DNA from: Trebonia sp963773105
GTDB taxonomy: Bacteria; Actinomycetota; Actinomycetes; Streptosporangiales; Streptosporangiaceae
Direction of reading: 5' to 3'
DNA: 64,000 bases
NCBI GenBank assembly: GCA_963773105.1
Contig: CAVZAA010000001.1
Span: 372,001-436,000, forward strand
The notes under the pieces are model-generated. The model did not search any database. It was not told the origin of the DNA and worked only from the letters and a program-made list of their open reading frames with translations. The first letter of the stretch is position 1. Each line of letters starts with the position of its first letter. The translations under genes were made by a program, and so were the position numbers. Below are positions 8,164 to 16,726 of this stretch, piece after piece.

Positions 8164-9435
8164 ATGAATAAGCAACTCCGATTTGCCACGCTGAGCAAGT
8201 ACCCGCCCTATCGGTCGGGGCACGCAAAGCAGGCACTATGGAACAATACGGCCCTCGCAGCGCTCACTGGCGCGGAACAGCACCAGGTCACATACTGTGG
8301 GACGTCCGCTGATCCGGAGGACGACGCCGGCCCTGGGGTCCAGGTCCATCACGTCAAAGAAGTCCGCGGAAATCGCCGGGTACCGGACGGGCACCTGCTG
8401 CACGCGGTTGCGTCCGAGCTTTATCGGGTCGCCATCGATAATCATATCGATGTCATAAATACGTATTATATCGATCCGCACGCGGCGCTCGCGAATAGGG
8501 CCGCCGACGCACTCGGGCTGCTCGGCAGGCGGCCAATAGTTATCCACAGCATCGAGGGCAGCGACGTCCTCGATTCGGTCTGCGAGCACCTCGGGGACGG
8601 GTCCGCCGCGCTGCTATTCGGCGACGTCCTTCGGGCGGATGTGCTCTGCACAGTCTCGGACTACACGGCGCGGCAGTTCCTGGCCGGGGCCGAGTCGATC
8701 GGCGGCGCGCGGCTGGCGGACTCGCTGGCGGCGACGATCGCGCTCCGCTACCCGGGGCTGCCGCCGGGCGCGTTTGTCCCGCCGTCGGCCGAGACCCTGC
8801 GTGAGTTCAGGCAGCGGATCGGGCTCGGCCAGGACTCGGTGCTGATCTCAACGATCGGCCGCCTGGAGGAGGAGAAGGGCCTCGACACGATCGTCGCGAT
8901 GGCCGAGCTGTCCCTGGAGCGCCATCTGGGCTACGAGTTCGTCATCGCGGGCACCGGCTCGCTCGCCGAGCGACTGCTCGCGCAGGCCGAGGCGCTGCCG
9001 AACCTGACCGTGACGCCCAACATCAGCTCCCGCGACGCCCAGTCGCTGCGCGCGGCCACCGCCGTGGGAGTCTTCCCGACCCGGGTCATCCCCGGGTTCA
9101 TCGAGACGTTCTGCGTGGCCGCGCTCGAATACCAGGCCCTCGCGGTCCCGGTGCTCGCGGGCGCCATCGGCGGGGTTCCCGAGGCGACGCCCGACGACCG
9201 GTCGCTGGTCGAATCGGGCACCCCGGCCGACCAATGGCTAGCCAGGATCGAGGCGGTGCTCGCCAACCGGGCCGAGCGCAGCGCGATCGCGGGCGAGTTC
9301 GCGGGGAAGTTCACCAGCGACGTCAGCGCCCGGCGCCTAGTCGAACTGGCCGGACTCGCCGCCGACCGGCCCAACCGCGACGAGCCGCTGAGGCCCGCCA
9401 AGGCCGACGACTACCTGGCCATCTGGCAGAAGTAG
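8164..9435 (+). CDS. Glycosyltransferase family 4-like protein
   Basis: A cytosolic glycosyltransferase of the GT-B fold, about 423 residues. The C-terminal nucleotide-sugar domain contains STIGRLEEEKGLD, the loop after the linker that typifies GT4. It also has the E-x7-E motif in FIETFCVAALE, followed by PVLAGAIGGVPE. The N-terminal domain starts with FATLSKYPPYRSGHA, an acceptor-side glycine-rich opening. Sugar and acceptor are unknown. ATG 8164 gives MNKQLRF; ATG 8155 is an alternative, and neither has a good Shine-Dalgarno. It is convergent with gltX and shares a hairpin terminator. Confidence 0.8.
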   Translation: MNKQLRFATLSKYPPYRSGHAKQALWNNTALAALTGAEQHQVTYCGTSADPEDDAGPGVQVHHVKEVRGNRRVPDGHLLHAVASELYRVAIDNHIDVINTYYIDPHAALANRAADALGLLGRRPIVIHSIEGSDVLDSVCEHLGDGSAALLFGDVLRADVLCTVSDYTARQFLAGAESIGGARLADSLAATIALRYPGLPPGAFVPPSAETLREFRQRIGLGQDSVLISTIGRLEEEKGLDTIVAMAELSLERHLGYEFVIAGTGSLAERLLAQAEALPNLTVTPNISSRDAQSLRAATAVGVFPTRVIPGFIETFCVAALEYQALAVPVLAGAIGGVPEATPDDRSLVESGTPADQWLARIEAVLANRAERSAIAGEFAGKFTSDVSARRLVELAGLAADRPNRDEPLRPAKADDYLAIWQK

Positions 9436-9452
9436 CGATCGTTCGAGCGGAG

Positions 9453-9516
9453 GCGGCTGCCTCTGCCATCGTGCTGGCGCCGTGGCGTGCTGCCGATGGC
9501 GGGGGCAGCCGCTTTT
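9453..9516. terminator. Bidirectional terminator between glycosyltransferase and gltX
   Basis: GCGGCTGC at 9453-9460 pairs with GCAGCCGC at 9505-9512. The inner arms CTGCCATCG and CGATGGCGG extend the stem, and TTTTCC follows. It lies between two convergent stop codons. Confidence 0.65.
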
Positions 9517-9521
9517 CCGCG

Positions 9522-11180
9522 TCAGGCTGAGCCGAGCGCGCTGACCCGGCGGAGCACCTCGTCGCGGCCGAGCGCGCCCGCGACCTGCTCCAGGTCGGGC
9601 GACTGCCGTGCGCCAGTGAGCAGCACCCGGATGACGAAAGACGCATCCCGGATCGAGCCGGGGTAGGCGTCCGGGTTCCTGGTGTAGTCCTTCTGCTTCA
9701 GCGCGAACCCCAGCGACCCCGCCAGGTTCCGGATCTGCTCGAACCACACCACGTCCGGCCCGGGCTCGACATAGCCCGCCGCGAACCCCGCCGCCATCGC
9801 GCGCACCAGCGACGGGTCGAGGCCGCCGAACCGCTCGTCGGCCGGGTCGGTGACGAGCTCGAAGATCGAGGCGAAGAAGAACCCGTACACGGCGCGGAAC
9901 TCCGACCACTTACGCAGGTCCTTGCGCGGGTTGTCAGTGTCGACCCGTTCGACCCGCAGTGCCCGCAGCGCCAGCTCCCGGTCCGCCCGGAGCACCATCG
10001 CCAGGTCCTTGTCGTACGCATCGGCCCACGGCAGCACGCGGTCGAGGATCTGCTCGCCCGACAGGGTGGCGATGAAGTCGCCGCTGACGTCGTCCAGCTT
10101 GGCCATGTCGAGCAGCGGTCCGGCCGCGCCGAACTCGTCCAGCCGGAGCGGCTCGGCCAGCGCCTCGGGCAGCGGCAGCTCCGTCAGCCGCGCGTTGGCG
10201 AGGCCCCGCAGGTAGTACTGCACCGCCTCGGCCGGGTAGCCGGCGTCGATGTAGTAATTGACGCTTGCCTCGGGGTCCTTGCGCTTGGAAAGCTTCCTGC
10301 GGCTGGTGCCGTCCTGCTTCATCAGCGGCGCGACGTGCGCGTAGCGGATTCGCGGGAAACCGAGCGCGTCGAACAGCTGGTGGTGCAGCGGCACCGAGGA
10401 GAGCCACTCGTCGGAGCGGATGACCAGCGTGACCCGCATCAGGTGGTCGTCGACGACGTGGGCCAGATGGTAGGTGGGCAGCCGCAGGGGCTGGTCGCTG
10501 CTCTTCAGGATGACCGTGTCGTTGCGGTTGTCGTCGAAGCTGAGCTCGCCGCGGATCGCGTCGGTGTAGCTGACCCGCTGCCCGCCCAGCCCGGGTGACC
10601 TGAACCTGACCACGTAGGGGTCGCCCGCGTCGAGCCGCGCCCGCACCTGCTCCTCGGGCGCGTCCCGCCAGATGGCCCAGTCGCCGTAGTACCCGGGGAG
10701 CGCGCCGACCGCCTTCTGCCGGTCCGCGATCGCCGTCAGCTCCTCCCGGGTGGCGAAGCACGGGTAGGCCTTGCCCGCCCGCATGAGCTCGCGTACGTAG
10801 GTCTGGTAGATCTCCGCGCGGGCCGACTGGGTGTACGGCCCGTACGCGCCGCCGCCGCCGAAGCCGGGGTCGGACTCGTCGGGGCTGATGCCGAAGTAGG
10901 CGAATCCCGCCTCGAACTGCTCGAGCGCGCCCTCTTCGAACCGCGCCTGGTCGGTGTCCTCGATCCGCAGCAGGTACCGCCCGCCGCTGTGCCGGGCGAT
11001 GTCGAGGTTGACGCCGGCGGTGAAGATGGCGCCGATGTGCAGCCACCCGGTCGGTGACGGCGCGAACCGAGTCACCTCCGCCCCCTCGGGAAGCGACCGC
11101 GGCGGGTACCGCTCCGCCCAGTGCGAAGGATCCGGCAGGTCGGCCGGGAACAGCGAGTCGATTAGCTCCGCGCTCAGCAT
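9522..11180 (-). CDS. gltX: Glutamyl-tRNA synthetase, long N-terminal-extension type
   Basis: A class I aminoacyl-tRNA synthetase of 552 residues. The HIGH motif is in FAPSPTGWLHIGA, with HIG at 48-50, and the KMSKS equivalent is KLSKR at 296-300. LRIEDTDQAR at 71-80 is the glutamate/tRNA-acceptor contact of GluRS. Canonical bacterial GluRS begins directly with the RFAPSPTG strand. This one has about 37 extra residues first, including YPPRSLPEGAEVTRF, a form I associate with the divergent GluRS group best known from Firmicutes. It may be the sole or a second GluRS of the host; only the rest of the genome can decide. Confidence 0.85.
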   Translation of the reverse strand: MLSAELIDSLFPADLPDPSHWAERYPPRSLPEGAEVTRFAPSPTGWLHIGAIFTAGVNLDIARHSGGRYLLRIEDTDQARFEEGALEQFEAGFAYFGISPDESDPGFGGGGAYGPYTQSARAEIYQTYVRELMRAGKAYPCFATREELTAIADRQKAVGALPGYYGDWAIWRDAPEEQVRARLDAGDPYVVRFRSPGLGGQRVSYTDAIRGELSFDDNRNDTVILKSSDQPLRLPTYHLAHVVDDHLMRVTLVIRSDEWLSSVPLHHQLFDALGFPRIRYAHVAPLMKQDGTSRRKLSKRKDPEASVNYYIDAGYPAEAVQYYLRGLANARLTELPLPEALAEPLRLDEFGAAGPLLDMAKLDDVSGDFIATLSGEQILDRVLPWADAYDKDLAMVLRADRELALRALRVERVDTDNPRKDLRKWSEFRAVYGFFFASIFELVTDPADERFGGLDPSLVRAMAAGFAAGYVEPGPDVVWFEQIRNLAGSLGFALKQKDYTRNPDAYPGSIRDASFVIRVLLTGARQSPDLEQVAGALGRDEVLRRVSALGSA

Positions 11181-11190
11181 GGTTCACAGC

Positions 11191-12720
11191 CTATCGAGGC
11201 CGGCGCAGCCTCGGCCACGACGCCGGGCGCGGCGGCGGGAGCTGCTGGTAATCGCGCAGCCGGGCGACGACCGCACCCGGCAGCCAGGACCGCGGCCGCT
11301 GGCCGGCCACGGTGGCGAGCCAGTCGACCAGGCGGTCGGCCGAGGGCCGTCGCTCCGGGTCGGCCGCCAGGCACGCGGCCACGATCGGCGTCAGCTCGGC
11401 CGGGCAGCAGGTCAGGTCGGGGTCACCGGGCGGGACGGCCGCGTCGGCCAGGCCGATTCTGGCCGATCCGGTCGGCCAGTCGCTCCACGGCGGCCGGCCG
11501 GTCGCGGCGTAGCAGACCGAGGCGCCGAATAGGAGCACGTCCTCGGCGAAGCTGCCGGGGCCGTGCGCAAGCGCGGTGCGGTTGACCCCGAAGTCGGTCA
11601 GCAGCGGCCCGCCATCCTCTAGCAGCACGTTGCGCGGGGTGACGGCGCGGTGGGCGAGCTCCGCCCGGTGCAGGGCGGCGACGGCGCGGGCGACGCCGAG
11701 CGCCGTCCACCCGACCGCGGCCGGGGGCAGCGGGCCGGTCTGCCTGACCGCATCGGCCAGCGACGGGCCGCGGACCAGCGTGCTCACCGCCCACGGGCGG
11801 ACCGCCGCCGTGTCAGCGGCGATGATCGGCGCCAGGTGGGGGTCGGGCAGCACGCTGGCGGCCAGCGTGCCGGCCGTCAGCCGGCGGCGGACATCGGCGT
11901 CGGCGGTCAGCGCCTGGTCGAATACCTTCACCGCGGCCCATTCCGGGGTCGGCCCGCCGCCCGGATCGGGGCCGCCGAGGTACACCTGCCCGGCCGCGCC
12001 GCCGCCGAGCCGTGCGTAGATCCGGTAGCCGCCCAGCTGAACGGGGTCGGCCGAGGTCAGCGGCAGGTACGCGGGCTCGCTCCACTGCCGGGCCGACAGC
12101 CACAGCCAGGCGGGGGCGGAGAACTCCTTGGCGACCACGCTGACGTGGGTGAACTGGCCGTCGGGGATGCCGGGATAGCCGGGTCGGACCACCATGGCGT
12201 AGACGTGATCGGAGATCAGCACCGCGAGGTCGGCGGCGGGCGAGCCGGCCAGCGCCTGGCGCAGCGCGGAGCTGTCGACCAGTCGGCTGATGTCCATGAT
12301 CAGCTGCCCGCTGAAGCCGGCCACGCTCCGCTCGATCAGCCCAGCGCTGACCGCCATCCGCAGCCGGATTCTGTCGGTGGAGAGCGCGTTGTCCGCGCCG
12401 AGGGCCGTCGCCAGGGACCGGATGAGAAGCGGCAGCAGCACGGTCGGGTCGATGTCGGCGGGCAGCACGGCGTTGATTCCGTCGCCGGTCCACTGGTGCT
12501 CGACGATCTCCTGGTCGAGCTTCAGCCCGCCCGCGTCGAGCGTCGCGTCGACCAGCTGGCGCAGCCGCCGCTGCACCTCCTGTTGTTGCGGGACGGTGCG
12601 CGCGCCGTAGCCGGCCACATCGAGCACGAACGCCATGCGCAGCCTGAGACCGGCGCGCCCCGGTGCGGCCGCGCTTCGTCGGCTGAGGTCGCCGCCTTCA
12701 CCGGTCTCGCCGTCGCGCAT
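11191..12720 (-). CDS. Nucleotide-cyclase-homology domain fused to a Ser/Thr pseudokinase
   Basis: About 509 residues with two domains. Residues 28-200 resemble a class III cyclase homology domain. The first metal Asp lies in FVLDVAGYG (D34), the second in WTGDG (D80), and an SRL segment near 145-147 corresponds to the ASRL helix with its catalytic Arg. The substrate-specifying Lys before GDG is missing. Residues 230-490 form a protein-kinase fold: ATP lysine K265 in AAVKVF, DFG at 376-378, but HRD is HRAVTPRN (357-364), so the catalytic Asp is Ala. It may be a pseudokinase sensor. The start at 12720 is chosen because a further-upstream frame would run into the divergent CRP-family gene. Confidence 0.7.
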   Translation of the reverse strand: MRDGETGEGGDLSRRSAAAPGRAGLRLRMAFVLDVAGYGARTVPQQQEVQRRLRQLVDATLDAGGLKLDQEIVEHQWTGDGINAVLPADIDPTVLLPLLIRSLATALGADNALSTDRIRLRMAVSAGLIERSVAGFSGQLIMDISRLVDSSALRQALAGSPAADLAVLISDHVYAMVVRPGYPGIPDGQFTHVSVVAKEFSAPAWLWLSARQWSEPAYLPLTSADPVQLGGYRIYARLGGGAAGQVYLGGPDPGGGPTPEWAAVKVFDQALTADADVRRRLTAGTLAASVLPDPHLAPIIAADTAAVRPWAVSTLVRGPSLADAVRQTGPLPPAAVGWTALGVARAVAALHRAELAHRAVTPRNVLLEDGGPLLTDFGVNRTALAHGPGSFAEDVLLFGASVCYAATGRPPWSDWPTGSARIGLADAAVPPGDPDLTCCPAELTPIVAACLAADPERRPSADRLVDWLATVAGQRPRSWLPGAVVARLRDYQQLPPPRPASWPRLRRPR

Positions 12721-12807
12721 GTCCCACACTCCCGGTTTGACGAAGCGTAGCGGGGTTGTCGCCGTAGATAGCGGCCCAGTCCGGCGACATCTGGCAAAAT
12801 TCACACT

Positions 12808-13577
12808 ATGTGCGTACCGCGAACCCCTCCGGCCGCCTCGGCGGCCCGCGCGTCGCTCCGCAGCGTGGCCGTGGCGTCCGCTGGTCCCGACCGCTGGCCG
12901 GCCGGCAGCTTCGTCGCGACGCTGCCGGACACCGAGCGCGCGGCCCTGCTGCGGGCCGGCCCCTCGTCCGGTTCGGCCACGATGAGGTTCTGGTGCTCCA
13001 GGGCGATGTCGGCGACTTCCTCTACGTGCTGACCGATGGGAAGGTCAAGGTGCTCGTCGCCGCCGAGAGCGGCGCCGAGACGATGCTGGCGATCAGGTCG
13101 CGCGGTGATCTGGTGGGCGAGTTCGCGCTGCTCGACTCCAAGCCGCGGACGGCCACCGCCCGCGCGATCGGCACGGTCACGGCCCGGCGGATCAGCCGGT
13201 CCGACTTCGCCGACTTCACCGCGGCCTTCACCGAGATGAAGGACCTGGTGTTCACGTACGTGCTCGGCAAGATGCGGGCGTCCACCGCGCGCCGTGCGGC
13301 CGATCGGGTCTGGGGCGCCAGGGAGCGGCTGGCCCAGGGGCTCTACGACCTCGCCCGGGAGCACGGGGTGGCCGGACCGGGCGGGGTGGTGCGGATCCCT
13401 ATCACCCAGGCCGAGCTCGGCCAGCTGGCCGGCGTGGCGGTGTCCACCACGGAACGGGTGCTCAAGGAATTCCGCGTGCTCGGCATCATCGCCACCAGAT
13501 ACGGCGCCACCGAAGTCAGGGACATGGCCGCCCTCGCGACGATCAGATTCTCAGAAGAAGGTGGGCAGAACCCCTAG
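12808..13577 (+). CDS. CRP/FNR-family regulator, frameshifted near residue 52
   Basis: A cyclic-nucleotide-binding β-roll followed by a winged helix (ITQAELGQLAGVAVSTTERVLKEF). From GTC CGG TTC GGC at about 12966 the protein FGHDEVLVLQGDVGDFLYVL runs on normally to the stop. The expected N-terminal lead-in, WPAGSFVATLPDTERAALLRAGP, is in a different frame, starting from ATG 12808. The two would join if the CCCC run at 12960-12963 had one more C. The continuous open frame from ATG 12810 has an unlikely Arg/Gly-rich start. The gene is divergent from the cyclase/pseudokinase gene, suggesting a signalling pair. Confidence 0.75.
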
Positions 13578-13645
13578 CGCAGTGGGATGTCGACCGATCT
13601 GCCCGCTATGGTCATGGACGGAGATGCTTCTGCGGAGGGGCGTCT

Positions 13646-13680
13646 AGAGCGACCGGCCAGGGGTGGTTTCCGGTCGCTCT
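13646..13680 (+). terminator. Terminator after the CRP-family gene
   Basis: AGAGCGACCGG at 13646-13656 pairs perfectly with CCGGTCGCTCT at 13670-13680 and is followed by TCCCCTTTTC. It separates the CRP-family gene from the riboswitch. Confidence 0.75.
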
Positions 13681-13704
13681 TCCCCTTTTCGGGCTACGAT
13701 AGGT

Positions 13705-13830
13705 GCACGAAGGGGAGTAGCTCCCTCGCCGGAACGCCGACAATCGCGGTTCGGTGGCCGGGTCACCGCCCAGCCAGCTGAACCCGGTGTCCGGGGGTCG
13801 CCCGTCGACCTGAGCGAGACTTTCGGCCGA
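13705..13830 (+). ncRNA. Manganese (yybP-ykoY) riboswitch
   Basis: The two conserved loops of this class are present: GGGGAGTAGC at 13712-13721 and GCGAGACTTT at 13814-13823. GC-rich helices separate them, including a CCGGGTC arm and its ACCCGG partner. A TACGAT -10 box lies just upstream at 13695-13700. The RNA binds Mn2+ and switches on manganese export or related genes. The downstream gene is a GDT1/TMEM165-type transporter, a known partner of this riboswitch. About 90 bases follow before the start codon and contain a CGGGCC/GGCCCG inverted repeat that could be the expression platform. Confidence 0.85.
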
Positions 13831-13919
13831 CAGTCATGTCTTTCACGCCATGCTGCCGCGCCGGAATCTCGGGCCCGCCGCGAGAGCCGGTGCGGCCCGA
13901 TCGACGGAGCCCTCTTCCA

Positions 13920-14516
13920 ATGACCCCGAGTCTGAGCACGGCGGCGGCCACCTTCCTGGCCATCCTCCCGGCCGAGCTCCCCGACAAGACCATCTTGGCC
14001 ACCCTGATCCTGTCCAGCCGCTACCGGCCCGGTTACGTCTTCGCCGGCGCCGCCACCGCCTTCCTGGTCCAGGTGACGATCGGCGTCGCCGCGGGCGGTG
14101 CCATCAGCCTGCTCCCGCATCGGCCGGTGGCGGGGGCCGCCGCCGCCGTCTTCGCGGTCAGCGCGTTCCTGCTCTGGCGGCACAAGGAGGAAGCCAATCC
14201 CGACGCCGACGAGGAAGGGGGGCCGGACGGCGTGCGCGCGGGCTTCTGGCCGGTGTTCGGCACCTCGTTCGCGGTAGTGTTCCTGGCCGAGTTCGGCGAC
14301 CTGACCCAGTTCATGACCGTCAGCCTGGCCGCCCGGTTCCACGATCCGCTCGCGGTCGGGGCCGGCGCGACGCTCGGGCTGTGGACCGCCGCCGCGATCG
14401 CGGTGCTGGCAGGCTGGCGGCTGCTCAAGCTGATCCCGATGCAGTGGCTGACCAGAGGGGCGGCGGCGATCATGCTGGTGCTGGCAGGCACCAGCCTCTA
14501 CACCGCGCTGCGTTAG
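13920..14516 (+). CDS. TMEM165/GDT1 (UPF0016) family Mn2+/Ca2+ transporter
   Basis: A hydrophobic protein of 198 residues with six predicted membrane helices in two homologous halves, and a charged loop (HKEEANPDADEE) between them. GDT1 family members carry E-x-G-D-(K/R)-(T/S) in each half. Here they read ELPDKT near residue 16 and EFGDLT in the second half, both slightly changed. The family exports manganese or exchanges Ca2+/Mn2+ for protons. ATG 13920 is chosen since it opens directly on the first helix. An in-frame ATG at 13836 would start at the edge of the riboswitch. Confidence 0.85.
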   Translation: MTPSLSTAAATFLAILPAELPDKTILATLILSSRYRPGYVFAGAATAFLVQVTIGVAAGGAISLLPHRPVAGAAAAVFAVSAFLLWRHKEEANPDADEEGGPDGVRAGFWPVFGTSFAVVFLAEFGDLTQFMTVSLAARFHDPLAVGAGATLGLWTAAAIAVLAGWRLLKLIPMQWLTRGAAAIMLVLAGTSLYTALR

Positions 14517-14575
14517 TTCCTTTCCGAGCGTTACAGTATGCGCGAAGGCATCCGGTCGCAGGATAAGATTTCTTA

Positions 14576-15544
14576 ATGCTTGACATCCGCAGGCTTCGCA
14601 TGCTGCACGAGTTCGCGGCCCGAGGTTCCATCGCGCGGACCGCCGACGCCCTCGGCTACACCCCGAGCGCCGTCTCGCAGCAGCTCGCCGTGCTTGAAAA
14701 GGAAGCGGGCACGCCGCTGCTGGACCGGACCGCCCGCAGCGCCGGCCTGACCGACGCGGGCAGGCGGCTCGCGCTGCACGCGGAGCTGATCCTGGCGATG
14801 GTGGAAAAGGCCGAGTCCGAGCTGTCGGCGCAGGCCGCGCAGCCAAGCGGGCGGGTGGTGGTCACCGCGTTCCCATCGGCGGCGGTGGCGTTCGCCCCGG
14901 CCCTGGCTCGCTCGCTCAAGGAGCATCCGCAGCTCACGCTGCTGCTACGCGAGGCCGACCCGGCCGAAGGGCTGAAGCTGGCCCGGTCAGGCGAGGTCGA
15001 GGTGGCGATCGTCGACGACTGGACCGGCCAGATGTCGGCCGATTTGGAGGCGGTCGACGCCAACCACCGGGTGCTCACCTACTATCACCTGGTCCGCGAC
15101 CCCCTGGTCCTGGTGGTGGGGCGCGACCACCCAGCCGCCGACCCGGACCGCCCGGTCGACCTGCGCGCCCTGCGCAACGAGTCGTGGCTCGCCGCCCCGT
15201 CGGGCGAGCCGTCCCGCCAGGCGGCGGACCGGCTGCTGGCCGCGGTGGGGCTGACCCCGCCGGTCCCGTCAGAGTTCGAGGGCCTCGGCACGGTCGCCAA
15301 CCTGGTCGCCCGCGGCCTCGGGATCGCGATCATGCCGAGGCTGGCCGTGGGCGCCTACGAGCGGCGGGTGGTGGTGCGCGAGCTCCCGGCCGGCCTGGAC
15401 CTGTCCAGGGACGTGTTCGCGGTCGCGCGCACGGCGTCGGTCGGCCGCCCGTCGGTGGCGGTGATCATCAGCGCGCTCCGCAGCGCCGCCCACGCCATGG
15501 CCAGGCAGGCGGCGACCGAGGTGCCCGAGTCAGCCGACTTTTAG
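14576..15544 (+). CDS. LysR-family transcriptional regulator
   Basis: A 322-residue LysR-type regulator. Residues 1-60 form the winged helix: LRMLHEFAARGSIARTADALGYTPSAVSQQLAVLE. A PBP2-like effector domain follows, with GRVVVTAFPSAAVAF as its first strand and the long hinge GRDHPAADPDRPVDL. These proteins usually regulate an adjacent gene or pathway in response to a small ligand. The next gene, the DapE-like peptidase, begins 41 bp after its stop on the same strand, so it may be a co-transcribed neighbour rather than a divergent target. Ligand unknown. Confidence 0.9.
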   Translation: MLDIRRLRMLHEFAARGSIARTADALGYTPSAVSQQLAVLEKEAGTPLLDRTARSAGLTDAGRRLALHAELILAMVEKAESELSAQAAQPSGRVVVTAFPSAAVAFAPALARSLKEHPQLTLLLREADPAEGLKLARSGEVEVAIVDDWTGQMSADLEAVDANHRVLTYYHLVRDPLVLVVGRDHPAADPDRPVDLRALRNESWLAAPSGEPSRQAADRLLAAVGLTPPVPSEFEGLGTVANLVARGLGIAIMPRLAVGAYERRVVVRELPAGLDLSRDVFAVARTASVGRPSVAVIISALRSAAHAMARQAATEVPESADF

Positions 15545-15572
15545 CGGGCGGCGGGCGCGGGGCGGGCCGCGA

Positions 15573-15578
15573 TAGATT
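15573..15578 (+). promoter_or_regulatory. -10 box for a leaderless dapE
   Basis: TAGATT ends seven bases before the GTG start at 15586, the spacing for transcription starting at the start codon. No Shine-Dalgarno is present. Confidence 0.4.
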
Positions 15579-15585
15579 GGCGACC

Positions 15586-16656
15586 GTGGACCACGACCTC
15601 GACCTGTACCTGGACGGCCCCGAGCTGACCGCCGCGCTGACCGACATCGCCTCCGTCAGCGGCGAGGAGGGCCCACTGGCGGACGCGATCGAACGCGCGC
15701 TCAGGCGCCTGCCGCAGCTGACGGTGACCCGGCACGGCAACACGCTCGTGGCCAGGACCGCGCTCGGGAGAAAAGAGCGGGTGGTGCTGGCCGGTCATCT
15801 CGACACCGTGCCGCATGCAGCCAACTTTCCGTCTTTTTGGGATGCCGAACGGTCCCGGCTGACTGGGGTGGGCACGTCGGACATGAAGGCCGGGGTGGCG
15901 GTCCAGCTCCGCCTCGCCGCGACCCTGGACGCGTCGTCCCGCGACGTGACGTACGTGTTCTACGAGTGCGAGGAGGTCGCCGCCGAACGCAACGGGCTCT
16001 TCCTGCTGTCGCGGAACGCCCCGGAGCTCCTCGGGGGCCAGTTTGCGGTGCTGCTCGAGCCGAGCGGCGGGGTGGTCGAGGGCGGCTGTCAGGGCACCCT
16101 GCGCGCCTCGATCACCGCGGCCGGCGCCCGGGCGCACACGGCCAGGTCCTGGATGGGGAAGAACGCGATCCACGAGGCCACCCCGATCCTGCAGATCCTG
16201 CGCGACTGGGCGCCGCGGCGACCGGTCGTCGACGGCCTCGAGTTCCACGAGGGCCTGAACGCCGTCGCCATCTCCGGTGGCGTCGCGGGCAACGTGGTGC
16301 CCGACGAGTGCGCGGTGACGGTGAACTACCGCTTCGCGCCCGACCGCTCCGCCGCCGAGGCGCAGGACTACATCCGCGACCTGTTCTCGCGCTGGCCGGT
16401 GGAGATCCTGGACGTCGCCCCCGGCGCGCGTCCCGGCCTCACCGTCCCGCCCGCGGCGGCCTTCGTTGCCGCGGTGGGCGGCACCCCGCGCGCCAAGCTC
16501 GGCTGGACCGACGTGGCTCGCTTCGCTGAGCTTGGCATCCCCGCCGTCAACTACGGCCCCGGCATCTCCGAGATCGCCCACACTCCCGGCGAATACGTCG
16601 AAACCGCCCAGATCGTCGCGGCCGAGGATCGCCTTCGCGCCTGGCTGACGGCGTAG
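15586..16656 (+). CDS. dapE: Succinyl-diaminopimelate desuccinylase (M20 peptidase)
   Basis: A zinc-dependent M20 deacylase of 356 residues. Metal ligands are visible in VVLAGHLDTVP (His), GTSDMKAG (bridging Asp), YECEEVAAERNG (catalytic Glu pair) and LEPSGG (Glu). The final part has the expected His in SEIAHTPGEYV. The family removes succinate from N-succinyl-LL-diaminopimelate in lysine and peptidoglycan synthesis. The actinobacterial DapE form fits best in length and motif spacing, though other M20 amidases look similar. The GTG start directly follows a -10 box. Confidence 0.85.
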   Translation: MDHDLDLYLDGPELTAALTDIASVSGEEGPLADAIERALRRLPQLTVTRHGNTLVARTALGRKERVVLAGHLDTVPHAANFPSFWDAERSRLTGVGTSDMKAGVAVQLRLAATLDASSRDVTYVFYECEEVAAERNGLFLLSRNAPELLGGQFAVLLEPSGGVVEGGCQGTLRASITAAGARAHTARSWMGKNAIHEATPILQILRDWAPRRPVVDGLEFHEGLNAVAISGGVAGNVVPDECAVTVNYRFAPDRSAAEAQDYIRDLFSRWPVEILDVAPGARPGLTVPPAAAFVAAVGGTPRAKLGWTDVARFAELGIPAVNYGPGISEIAHTPGEYVETAQIVAAEDRLRAWLTA

Positions 16657-16672
16657 CCAGGGCGGACAAAGG

Positions 16673-16714
16673 CGTAGGGCGCTCTCGTCACCCTGGTGAC
16701 GGGAGCGCCCTACG
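16673..16714. terminator. Bidirectional terminator between dapE and the HtrA-like gene
   Basis: CGTAGGGCGCTC at 16673-16684 pairs perfectly with GAGCGCCCTACG at 16703-16714. The inner CGTCACC and GGTGACG arms extend it to one long hairpin between convergent stops. Confidence 0.8.
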
Positions 16715-16726
16715 CGATGTTCGGTC

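Noticed and set aside
13836..13919. Upstream ATG extension of the GDT1 gene
   Set aside because: It starts at the edge of the riboswitch aptamer and adds 28 residues with no membrane or family character.
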